Of a stretch of 64,000 nt of DNA, positions 16,238 through 24,089 are shown piece after piece (within the stretch, counting starts at the first letter, position 1; the number at the start of each line of letters is the position of its first letter). The translations under genes were made by a program, and so were the position numbers. Source of the DNA: Flavobacterium lotistagni (GTDB lineage: Bacteria; Bacteroidota; Bacteroidia; Flavobacteriales; Flavobacteriaceae); NCBI RefSeq assembly GCF_011392125.1, contig NZ_JAAJBU010000006.1:1-64000 (forward strand), read 5' to 3'. The notes beneath the pieces are model-generated. The model worked only from the letters and a program-made list of their open reading frames with translations. It searched no databases and had not been told where the DNA came from.

Positions 16238-17191
16238 TTATTTTCTTTTCATTACACGATCCACTGCGGCAACAATGGCTAGGTGATTGAGTTCATATTT
16301 TTCCATCAGTTGCTCAGGTGTTCCAGACTCACCGAAACTGTCTTTGACTGCCACAAACTCTTGCGGAGCCGGGTGGTTTAACGACAGTACTCTGGCCACA
16401 CTTTCGCCCAAACCGCCAATGATGTTGTGTTCTTCGGCGGTGACGATGCATTTGGTTTTGGCCAACGACTTCAAAATAGCTTCTTCATCTAGCGGCTTTA
16501 TCGTATGAATGTTAATTACTTCTGCCGAAATTCCTTTTTCTTCGAGCGCTTCGGCGGCAATTAACGCTTCCCAAACCAAATGTCCGGTAGCTACTATTGT
16601 CACGTCCGAACCTTCGTTGAGCATCACTGCTTTGCCGATTTCAAATGTGCCGTTCTCGGGAGTAAAATTAGGAACTACCGGACGACCAAACCTTAAATAA
16701 ACTGGACCATGATGGTCTGCAATAGCAATGGTTGCTGCTTTAGTCTGATTGTAATCACAAGTGTTAATGACGGTCATTCCAGGAAGCATTTTCATGAGTC
16801 CGATATCTTCGAGAATTTGATGTGTTGCGCCATCTTCTCCCAAAGTAAGCCCGGCATGTGAAGCACATATCTTTACGTTCTTATCCGAATAAGCTACCGA
16901 CTGACGAATTTGGTCATAAACCCTTCCTGTCGAAAAATTCGCGAATGTTCCCGTGAAAGGAATTTTTCCGCCGATGGTCAAACCCGCAGCAATGCCAATC
17001 ATGTTCGCCTCAGCAATCCCAATCTGGAAAAACCGCTCCGGATGATTTTTAATAAACTCGTCTAGTTTGAGTGAGCCAATCAAATCAGCGCATAAAGCCA
17101 CTACATTTTCATTCTTTTTGCCCAACTCGGTCATTCCGGCGCCGAAACCCGAACGGGTATCTTTGCTTCCTGTATTAATGTATTTTTTCAT
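16238..17191 (-). CDS. Transketolase, C-terminal subunit
   Basis: Second half of a split transketolase (pentose phosphate pathway), 317 residues. It contains the pyrimidine-binding domain (GIAEANMIGIAAGLTIGGK, with the catalytic Glu in that region) and the C-terminal domain (VTIVATGHLVWEAL). It partners with the subunit encoded 70 bases upstream. Similar split pairs exist in many bacteria and archaea and can be close to DXP synthase-like proteins, but the partner and length fit transketolase. Confidence 0.9.
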   Translation of the reverse strand: MKKYINTGSKDTRSGFGAGMTELGKKNENVVALCADLIGSLKLDEFIKNHPERFFQIGIAEANMIGIAAGLTIGGKIPFTGTFANFSTGRVYDQIRQSVAYSDKNVKICASHAGLTLGEDGATHQILEDIGLMKMLPGMTVINTCDYNQTKAATIAIADHHGPVYLRFGRPVVPNFTPENGTFEIGKAVMLNEGSDVTIVATGHLVWEALIAAEALEEKGISAEVINIHTIKPLDEEAILKSLAKTKCIVTAEEHNIIGGLGESVARVLSLNHPAPQEFVAVKDSFGESGTPEQLMEKYELNHLAIVAAVDRVMKRK

Positions 17192-17200
17192 TTTTTTCTG

Positions 17201-17240
17201 CTGTAAGCTTTAGGCTATAGGCAATAAGCTCGTAGCTTAC
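17201..17240. repeat. 7-bp-period array between transketolase subunits
   Basis: About five units close to RGCTNTA at 7-bp spacing fill the gap between two genes that should share one transcript. Confidence 0.55.
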
Positions 17241-17261
17241 TACATATGGCTGAGCACTTTA

Positions 17262-18110
17262 TTAATAATCTGATTCCGTTTCACAATAGTTTTGAGACAA
17301 AGCCGCTTCAAGTTGCGCATCGTTCGGAGCCTTTCCGTGCCAAGCGTGGCTGTACATCATAAAATCGACACCATTGCCCATTTCGGTATGCAACAAAACG
17401 CAAACAGGCTTTCCTTTTCCGGTTCTCGACTTGGCCTCACTCATTCCGGCGAGGATGGACTCGATGTCATTTCCTTTCTTAATTTCGACCACGTCCCAAT
17501 CGAAGGCTTCAAACTTCGCACGCAAATCGCCCATATACAAAACTTCATCAGTAGTTCCGTCTATTTGTTTTCCGTTCAGATCGACCGTCGCAATCAAATT
17601 ATCCACTTTCTTCGCCGAAGCATACATAATCGCTTCCCAATTCTGTCCTTCCTGCAATTCACCATCTCCGTGAAGGCTATACACCAAATGGTTGTCTTTG
17701 TTGAGTTTTTTAGCCTGAGCCGCACCAATGGCAACCGACATTCCTTGCCCTAATGAGCCAGAAGCTACGCGAACCCCGGGCAGCCCTTCATGCGTGGTCG
17801 GATGGCCTTGCAAACGCGAATTGATCAGTCTGAAAGTAGCCAGTTCCGATACCGGAAAATAGCCTGAACGTGCCAAAACGCTGTAAAAAACCGGCGAGAT
17901 ATGTCCGTTAGAAAGGAAAAACAAATCTTCCCCAATTCCGTCCATGTCAAATCCGGGTTTGCGGTGCATGATTTCCTGATAAAGCGCCACCAGAAACTCG
18001 GTACAACCCAGCGAACCGCCCGGATGACCTGAATTGACTGCATGCACCATACGCAGAATATCCCTTCTGACCTGAATGGTCAAATTGTTTAGTTGTTGGA
18101 TGTTAGCCAT
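17262..18110 (-). CDS. Transketolase, N-terminal subunit
   Basis: Thiamine-diphosphate-binding half of the split transketolase, 282 residues. Visible are HAVNSGHPGGSLGCTEFLVA, the THEGLPGV loop, the ThDP/Mg motif HGDGELQEGQNWEAIMYA ending in LNGKQIDG, and HAWHGKAPND. The catalytic tetramer needs the downstream subunit. The ORF begins at an ATG nine bases past a short A/T leader; no strong promoter could be assigned. Confidence 0.92.
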   Translation of the reverse strand: MANIQQLNNLTIQVRRDILRMVHAVNSGHPGGSLGCTEFLVALYQEIMHRKPGFDMDGIGEDLFFLSNGHISPVFYSVLARSGYFPVSELATFRLINSRLQGHPTTHEGLPGVRVASGSLGQGMSVAIGAAQAKKLNKDNHLVYSLHGDGELQEGQNWEAIMYASAKKVDNLIATVDLNGKQIDGTTDEVLYMGDLRAKFEAFDWDVVEIKKGNDIESILAGMSEAKSRTGKGKPVCVLLHTEMGNGVDFMMYSHAWHGKAPNDAQLEAALSQNYCETESDY

Positions 18111-18220
18111 ATTGTGGTGTAATTAAATTTGCCCAAAAGTAGGGCTTATTTCGCAGGTCGGCAAGTCAAAACTGAGGTTTTCTCACGCATTGGTCTGATA
18201 ATTTTTTCATCTTTTTTTGT

Positions 18221-18299
18221 GGCGTGCCCCTGCGGGTCGGGCTGTACGCTAATGTCCTCGCGCGCTGCGCTGTGGGCAACCGCTGCCATCCCTCACGCG
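18221..18299 (-). repeat. Dispersed hairpin element, type A
   Basis: Minus strand reads GCGTGAGGGATGGCAGCGG ... CAGCCCGACCCGCAGGGGCACGCC, with a GC-rich stem in the centre. The 228 bases between the flanking genes hold nothing else recognisable. Confidence 0.6.
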
Positions 18300-18338
18300 A
18301 TTCGGCCCAGATACTACTTATCGGCCAGCAACCGCTTC

Positions 18339-18857
18339 TTAATTCACCTTTCTTCGAATAAAAACCAACGAAACCAAGGCAATAAGGGTCGGCAAAATCA
18401 AAACCGACGGCACCAACGTACTGAGCTTGAATACCACATTCTGTCGGTGATTGTTTTGGGTCATTTCCTGCAATGTTGAGGTTATTTTAGCAGCGGGCTC
18501 ACCGGCGGCTTCGAGTTCGGTTTTTTTCAAATCCAACACATACGAAAACCAGTCGGGATTGATAAAATTGTGGTAAGCGTATAGATAAGGCTGATAAATC
18601 AAATACGAAATCATTCCTACCCATAGCGCAATACCGATTCTTTGCGCTAACGTCACTCGATATTGCTGATTCTCATTTCGTATCGCCCAGAAAATAATCG
18701 CTACCGGCCATAATACAATGAGCATGTCTAAATACTGACCTGTCTTTAAATAGGTAGAATCCAAATGAGTCAGCCACATGATGGTCGTGTAAAAGCAAAA
18801 CCCAATCCCCATAAAAAGGCCGTAGGGAAAAGTCGTTCTTAAAAAGTTTGTGTGCAT
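18339..18857 (-). CDS. DUF4199-like membrane protein
   Basis: Function unknown; 172 residues from ATG 18857. Hydrophobic stretches suggest four membrane helices (FPYGLFMGIGFCFYTTIMW; YLDMLIVLWPVAIIFWAI; IGIALWVGMISYLIY; LSTLVPSVLILPTLIALVSL), with a charged loop of about 50 residues between the third and fourth. That is the DUF4199 pattern of Bacteroidota. An earlier ATG at 18881 would start upstream of the transcript expected from the ECF-like promoter at 18884-18911, favouring 18857. Confidence 0.72.
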   Translation of the reverse strand: MHTNFLRTTFPYGLFMGIGFCFYTTIMWLTHLDSTYLKTGQYLDMLIVLWPVAIIFWAIRNENQQYRVTLAQRIGIALWVGMISYLIYQPYLYAYHNFINPDWFSYVLDLKKTELEAAGEPAAKITSTLQEMTQNNHRQNVVFKLSTLVPSVLILPTLIALVSLVFIRRKVN

Positions 18858-18883
18858 TTTTATTCTTTTTGAATGGCCCATGG

Positions 18884-18911
18884 GTCAGCGATTTGCTTTT
18901 TATGTTACAAA
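18884..18911 (-). promoter_or_regulatory. ECF-like promoter of the DUF4199 gene
   Basis: Minus strand TTTGTAACA (18903-18911), 15 bases, TGAC (18884-18887). Same layout as the promoter of the ECF sigma gene near 51378. Confidence 0.4.
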
Positions 18912-18943
18912 CAAAATTCACGAAATCATGGGCGTCTTAAATG

Positions 18944-18968
18944 CAAAAAAGCCCCACCGAAGCAGGGC
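18944..18968 (-). terminator. Terminator of an upstream minus-strand unit
   Basis: Minus strand GCCCTGC, loop TTCG, GTGGGGC and a T run. It follows the T9SS adhesin gene by about 24 bases. Confidence 0.7.
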
Positions 18969-18991
18969 ATTTCCAGTCTCAAAATATAAAA

Positions 18992-21418
18992 TTAGCGAAC
19001 AATTAAATGCTTTACCAATTCGCCTTCATCGGTGCTAATTTTTAGTAGATAGCTTCCTGAAGGCACATCGATATTGATTTTCTGTTCCATTATATTGGCG
19101 AGTGGCAAATCCTTGACTACTCTTCCGCTACAATCAATCAATAAAACCCGATGTAGTGTGACCTCACTTCGATTGCTGATAAACAAAACTTCATTCGCCG
19201 GATTCGGCCATAAAACCACTTGCGCCTGAGTCGATTCAAAGGAATCCGAAGCCAAAGTGGCGTTAGTAACTTTCAACACCAACTTGTTGTTATCAATCAC
19301 GTTGACGCTGAAAGTATAAGTGAAACCTGAAAACGTTGCCGTAACCGTAGATGCCATATTCACTAAAGTCATTGTGCCCCAAGTAGTAGCGATAATAAAA
19401 CTGTCATTAATGGCCGGCGCAAAATGCAATTCCGGTTCAATGATTCCCGAGAAGACGGCATTGCTTTGAACCAGCATCGAATCATATTCAGAACCTTGCG
19501 TTAGGCCGTAAAGCTGCACTTTGAAACGCGTACTGGGCGTAGAAACATAACTCCCAACCACGGTAAGCGTTCCCGGTTCGCCGCCCGGCGCAAAAGTTCC
19601 GTTATTGGTAAAACTTCCGCCACTAGGCAATTGAATGGCGGCCGTTCCTGAAACCTTTCCGGAAAGTGTATTATTGAGAGCGTTGAAAGCAATCGCTCCG
19701 GCATTAATTTCAATAGCCCCAGTATTGTTAAGCGGAACATTCATAACGTAGGTTCCGGTGCTGGTGCTTTTTTTCAAGGTTCCGAAATTGTTGAATGTGT
19801 TGCTGCCAGTTCCGTTGTTCAATCCACCCGGATTATAAATATCGAATAGCGCATTGGCTGCATTGTTAATGGTTCCGCCATTCATTACCACGGTTTGATC
19901 GGAGGTAACTTTAATCGTATTCAAGTTGAGCAATGTCGTGGATTCCGAAATAAAGCGGTTCCCAACCCAACCCGGTGACCATTCAAAAACACCTAGATTG
20001 GTAAGCGTACCGCCGCCTTTAATCGCACCCGCAGCCCAGTTGATGATTCCATTTCCAGAAAAATCGAACGTTGCTGCCACCGGAACGTTGATGTCTGAAG
20101 TCCAGTTGATGCCGCCGTTTACCAAACCAGTCAATGTACCCGAACAAGTGACCGTTTGCGAATTGAAAAGGTATGATCCTGAGGCCACGTTATAAGTTCC
20201 ACCCTCCAGCGTCGACAAACTATTGCCAATAAAAATATTGCCCGATTCCACCGAGATAGTTCCGGTGTTATGAAGCTCGGCTAAAATGGAAGCGCCGCCT
20301 AAACCAATTGTCTTTTTAATCAACCCAGCATTATTCAGAATGTGGCTCCCGGTTCCGGTTCCGGTTAGTTGCACTTGTGAAATATTAAAATCAATGACGC
20401 CCGACGCCAAGTTGTTGAGGGTGCCGTCGGTAATGTTGAGCGACCAATCTGTCGAGATTTGTATCGTTCCGGTATTGTTTAAAGTAGTACCGTTTTCAAT
20501 GTATTTATCGCCGTAGTAAGCGCCAGTCAAGGAAAGTAATCCCGGGTTGTTCAAAACTCCGCCGCCGGTCAGGCGCCCGTTGCCCCAATTGAACAGCCCG
20601 TTGCCAGTAAAATTAAACGTGGCCGCCACCGGTACGTTCATTGTCCCTGCCCAGTGGATTTCCCCTGCATTATTTCCGGTCAGCATTCCTGAAAGGGTTT
20701 GTGTCGAACTCCAAATCAGGTTTGTGCCAACTGAAGTATTATAAACCCCGGCGGTAAAAACCGATTGCGGGTTATTGAATACCAACGTGCCACTTTCCAC
20801 CGCGATGGTACCCGAATTGTGTAATTCGGCATTGATAGTGACATTTCCGGTTCCGGTCATTTTAATCAGGCCCAAGTTGTTCAACAGGTGCGATCCAGTA
20901 CCACTGGCGTTGATGTTACTATGGCTACTCTTAAGTTCGATAACACCCGAAGCCAAGTTATTCAAAGTTCCGTCTACCAGTTCGATGGCCCAGTCGGTTT
21001 CTTCAGTAATGATTCCTGAATTGTTGATGGTAGTGCCGCCAAGAACCTGCTTTCCTCCAGCAGGCAATAGTTGCATGGTTCCGAGATTGTTGAGTGTGCC
21101 GCCGCCGTCTAGATAACCGCCATTCCAAGTAAGCCTTGATGATGCGCTGATAGTAGAAGCCGCCGCAATAGAAAGATTACCTTGCATGACCAATACCGCA
21201 GTCCCAACTAGCTGAATCGATTGGATATTGGCGCTGGTATTCAAAACTGCGGTCGTGCCGTTGGGAATCACAACGTTATTGGTGCCGCTCGGCAAGGCCA
21301 ACAAACTCCAGTTGTTTGGATTGTTCCAACTGGTATCTATCGCACCGGTAAAAGTGTTGGTTTGAGCCGACAATACCAAGGAAGTCAAAGCGAAAATAAA
21401 AAGTAAAAATTGTTTCAT
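18992..21418 (-). CDS. T9SS-secreted repeat adhesin
   Basis: Large surface or secreted protein of 808 residues. It has a signal peptide (MKQFLLFIFALTSLVLSAQ), then about four imperfect repeats of roughly 150 residues with recurring DGTLNNLASGVI, GTGSHILNN, AELHNTGTI and NVPVAATFNFTGNG phrases. These suggest a stacked beta-helix. The C-terminal 75 residues (VLWPNPANEVLF ... GSYLLKISTDEGELVKHLIV) match the type A T9SS sorting domain. The DNA repeats with the protein, so copy number could change by recombination. Ligand unknown. A membrane AraC regulator is encoded just upstream on the same strand. Confidence 0.88.
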   Translation of the reverse strand: MKQFLLFIFALTSLVLSAQTNTFTGAIDTSWNNPNNWSLLALPSGTNNVVIPNGTTAVLNTSANIQSIQLVGTAVLVMQGNLSIAAASTISASSRLTWNGGYLDGGGTLNNLGTMQLLPAGGKQVLGGTTINNSGIITEETDWAIELVDGTLNNLASGVIELKSSHSNINASGTGSHLLNNLGLIKMTGTGNVTINAELHNSGTIAVESGTLVFNNPQSVFTAGVYNTSVGTNLIWSSTQTLSGMLTGNNAGEIHWAGTMNVPVAATFNFTGNGLFNWGNGRLTGGGVLNNPGLLSLTGAYYGDKYIENGTTLNNTGTIQISTDWSLNITDGTLNNLASGVIDFNISQVQLTGTGTGSHILNNAGLIKKTIGLGGASILAELHNTGTISVESGNIFIGNSLSTLEGGTYNVASGSYLFNSQTVTCSGTLTGLVNGGINWTSDINVPVAATFDFSGNGIINWAAGAIKGGGTLTNLGVFEWSPGWVGNRFISESTTLLNLNTIKVTSDQTVVMNGGTINNAANALFDIYNPGGLNNGTGSNTFNNFGTLKKSTSTGTYVMNVPLNNTGAIEINAGAIAFNALNNTLSGKVSGTAAIQLPSGGSFTNNGTFAPGGEPGTLTVVGSYVSTPSTRFKVQLYGLTQGSEYDSMLVQSNAVFSGIIEPELHFAPAINDSFIIATTWGTMTLVNMASTVTATFSGFTYTFSVNVIDNNKLVLKVTNATLASDSFESTQAQVVLWPNPANEVLFISNRSEVTLHRVLLIDCSGRVVKDLPLANIMEQKINIDVPSGSYLLKISTDEGELVKHLIVR

Positions 21419-21563
21419 AGTATAACGAATTTAAAGTTCTCAAATCAGTTATAGCAAAAACAGGCGGTAGTTCGAAAGGCAGCGTAAAAGTAGCTGAGCC
21501 CACAGAAACAGGCGTTCCGAATATTGCGGTTTGCAGTTTATCGGAACAAATTGGGCGAATTTT

Positions 21564-22718
21564 TTAAGATTCCGAAAGTGACTCGGCAGAACGATTTTGT
21601 GCGTTGCGGTATTCCGAAGGCGTCATTCCGGTGACTTTCTTGAAAGTATTATTGAAAGTTGTTTTTGAAGCAAAGCCGGCTTCGAGCCCAATGGCAACCA
21701 AAGTATAATTGGAAAAATCCGGATGCCGCAAAAAATATTGCGCTTGCTTGATGCGCAGTTGGTTGATGTAATCCGGAAAACTAGTTTGCAGTTCGTTGTT
21801 GATTAAACGCGAAAGATGGCTTTTACTGAGCCCCAACTCGTCGGCGATTTTATCTAGAGTAAGTTCCGGGTCGAGGAAATATTTCTTTTCCACGAGCAGT
21901 TTTTCGAATAACTCCAAGTGATCGCTTTTGGGCTTGTCAGCAACTACAATAACGCTGCTGCGGTCTAAGGTATGGCTGCGAATTTTTTTCCTTTCTTGGT
22001 TGATGCCGTACTTATAAATTCCGACATGACCAATCCAGTAAATCATGGCCGAGAGCGAAATCCAGATAATGTACCAAAGGCCATAAATGTTCACATTGAG
22101 CACCATTAAAACCACAACGGCGAGCCAAGCCAGACACAAAACAAAAAACACCAGCAGCGTTCTACGGAACCATCGCAACTTGGGCCCAACTTCTGTAACG
22201 ACAAAAGTTTGCTCCTGATTTCGCAGGCTCCTGATTTCGAGCAACAGTCTTGCAATCGCATATAAGGCAAGGAAATTACTCACGAATTCTAGTATTCCTT
22301 CCAGCAACAAATAATCTGCTTTGGCTTCGAGATAGGTTCTTGTGGCTTTCAGGTAAGTGATTGCGAGCCAACCCAGCGCAAAAGGCAGTAATAACCCGAT
22401 GACCAACTTTCGCGCAATTGGTTTTTCAGGATAGAGCAACTTCAGCCCGTAAAAAAGCAACAACGGCCCCATAAGCAACTGCAAAGGCGTCCAGGAAATA
22501 CCGTAGAGATAACGCAAACGAAAAATTTGAGCATCGGCCACGTAATATTGTAGGTTGTTGAGCGAAAAAATCACTATTAAAGCAGCCAACAGCATCGTAC
22601 TCGGAGCGCGGTATTTTTTTGAGCCCACCACCACTGCACCAAAAATTAACCCTTGGACGATACCGCCGAGAATCAGGCTGTTGAAGAGGTTGAAATTGTA
22701 GTGGTGCGGTGCTATCAT
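21564..22718 (-). CDS. Membrane-anchored AraC-family regulator
   Basis: Predicted one-component regulator of 384 residues (from ATG 22718; ATG 22754 would add 12). Residues about 1-235 hold seven or so membrane segments (SLILGGIVQGLIFGAVVVG; LLMGPLLLFYGL; LVIGLLLPFALGWLAI; LLVFFVLCLAWLAVVVLMVL). After a linker, the last 110 residues form an AraC DNA-binding domain (LTLDKIADELGLSKSHLSRL, then VAIGLEAGFASKTTFNNTFK). It probably transmits an envelope signal to nearby genes, perhaps the adjacent T9SS adhesin (inference). Confidence 0.85.
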   Translation of the reverse strand: MIAPHHYNFNLFNSLILGGIVQGLIFGAVVVGSKKYRAPSTMLLAALIVIFSLNNLQYYVADAQIFRLRYLYGISWTPLQLLMGPLLLFYGLKLLYPEKPIARKLVIGLLLPFALGWLAITYLKATRTYLEAKADYLLLEGILEFVSNFLALYAIARLLLEIRSLRNQEQTFVVTEVGPKLRWFRRTLLVFFVLCLAWLAVVVLMVLNVNIYGLWYIIWISLSAMIYWIGHVGIYKYGINQERKKIRSHTLDRSSVIVVADKPKSDHLELFEKLLVEKKYFLDPELTLDKIADELGLSKSHLSRLINNELQTSFPDYINQLRIKQAQYFLRHPDFSNYTLVAIGLEAGFASKTTFNNTFKKVTGMTPSEYRNAQNRSAESLSES

Positions 22719-22759
22719 TGTTTCAAATATAGGCTTTTTTAGTTTTGAGTTCATAGTTT

Positions 22760-22829
22760 GGAGCCAGGAACCTGCTCTTCGCTATAGTCCTCGCTTTGCT
22801 GCGGGCTGCCACTGCGATCAGGGCTAGGG
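22760..22829 (-). repeat. Dispersed hairpin element, type B
   Basis: Plus strand GGAGCCAGGAACCTGCTCTTCG ... CTGCCACTGCGATCAGGGCTAGGG around a TAGTCCTCGC/GCGGGCT centre, directly upstream of the AraC gene. Confidence 0.6.
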
Positions 22830-22903
22830 TCTTTCGTCAGGATTGCAGTTTCGTTTTCAAACCAAAGCTAAAGATACCTAATCCAGTACCAAAAATAAAA
22901 ACG

Positions 22904-22933
22904 AAAAAAGCCCGAAAAAATCCGGACTTTTTA
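22904..22933 (-). terminator. Terminator of the metal-efflux operon
   Basis: Minus strand AAAAGTCCG, loop of A/T, CGGGCTTTTT: rho-independent terminator 20 bases past the adaptor gene. Confidence 0.7.
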
Positions 22934-22952
22934 AATTGAACAACTAAATCGC

Positions 22953-24086
22953 TTACTCGTCGGCTTTGTTCTTGAGCTTCATCAGCAAAGTATATGCTTC
23001 TTTGATGACAATATTTTGGCCTTGAAGATTCTCAGTGTCAATAATTGCAACAAAACCATTTTCAGTTATTCCTGTGCTGACTTCAACCATTTTGTATTGG
23101 TGCTTATTTTGGGAGACAAACACATAACTTTTCCCTTCGAAATCAAGAACCGCTTCTTTGGGTAACGCTAAAACTTGCTGCTGTTTGGTTTCGACAATTG
23201 CGTTCATATACATGCCCGGCAGCAAGATTTTGTCGTACTTTTCGAAATGGCTATGCACCTCAGCGCTATGCTCTTGGGCCGAAATGTCTTTACTAATCAA
23301 GATAATCTCGCACGGATATTTCTTTTGTGGATTATTATTAGTGTAAGCCATGAGTTGCTGTCCTATGGCGAGTTGCATTACGTCTTTCTCGAATACTTTA
23401 AGATTCAGGTGAATATCGCTCGGGTTAATGAGTTCAAACAGCACATCGGCCGGATTGACATATTTGCCGATATTGACATCGACCTTCGACACAAAACCGT
23501 TAATAGGCGAATAAATGTTGACGCTCTTGGAAATGGTTTTCTCAGAAAGTGCCGCCGGGTTGATATGAATTAGCCTGAGTTTTTCAGACAAAGCGTTCAA
23601 GGTAATCCGCAGGGTTTGGTATTCGGCATCGGCCATTTGATAGACTTTGTCGCTGCTGGCCTGACTGGCATTAAGTTCACGTTGGCGCTCGAATTCTTTC
23701 TCGGCGTAAAATAATTTGGATTTGGTCATCAGGTATTCTTGCTGGAGTTGAATGTATTGCTGGTCTTCCATAGTGGCAATGATTTCACCTTTCCTGACGG
23801 GCATTCCCGGGAGCAACCGCGTGGCTTTAAGATAACCACCGAGCGGCATACTAACCGAAACGATATTTTGCGGCGGCACATCGATTTGTCCGCTTAGTTT
23901 TAAAGTAGATGAAAGGGCTTTTTTCTGCAACTGCCCTATTTGCAAATCAATATTGCTGAGTTGGGCATCGGTCAGATTGACGGTGTTTTCTGTTCTGGTT
24001 TCCGTCTTTTGGGCTGCATTTTCCTGTTTGGACTGGCAGCCAAAAAGCGTCAAAAGGATGAATAAGAATATCGAAGTATTTTTCAT
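22953..24086 (-). CDS. Heavy-metal RND efflux periplasmic adaptor (CzcB/CusB-like)
   Basis: Membrane-fusion lipoprotein, 377 residues, that links the inner-membrane RND pump to the outer-membrane channel. The lipobox is LTLFGC at residue 17. A beta-barrel/lipoyl region (SMPLGGYLKATRLLPGMPVRKG) flanks an alpha-helical hairpin (QYIQLQQEYLMTKSKLFYAEKEFERQRELN), followed by INGFVSKVDVNIGKYV. The pump is encoded four bases upstream, so the pair is co-translated. Metal specificity (Cu/Ag or Co/Zn/Cd) cannot be told from the sequence alone. Confidence 0.9.
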   Translation of the reverse strand: MKNTSIFLFILLTLFGCQSKQENAAQKTETRTENTVNLTDAQLSNIDLQIGQLQKKALSSTLKLSGQIDVPPQNIVSVSMPLGGYLKATRLLPGMPVRKGEIIATMEDQQYIQLQQEYLMTKSKLFYAEKEFERQRELNASQASSDKVYQMADAEYQTLRITLNALSEKLRLIHINPAALSEKTISKSVNIYSPINGFVSKVDVNIGKYVNPADVLFELINPSDIHLNLKVFEKDVMQLAIGQQLMAYTNNNPQKKYPCEIILISKDISAQEHSAEVHSHFEKYDKILLPGMYMNAIVETKQQQVLALPKEAVLDFEGKSYVFVSQNKHQYKMVEVSTGITENGFVAIIDTENLQGQNIVIKEAYTLLMKLKNKADE

Positions 24087-24089
24087 GAG

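Noticed and set aside
16238..18110. Split transketolase as a frameshifted gene
   Set aside because: Each half has a complete start, stop and domain boundary; two-gene transketolases are well known.
18992..21418. Pseudogene or repeat artefact in the adhesin gene
   Set aside because: The frame is intact from signal peptide to sorting domain and the repeats are at protein-domain scale.
22724..22731. TATATTTG as the promoter of the membrane AraC gene
   Set aside because: It is only six bases from the likely ATG and lacks a -33 partner; it would require a leaderless message.
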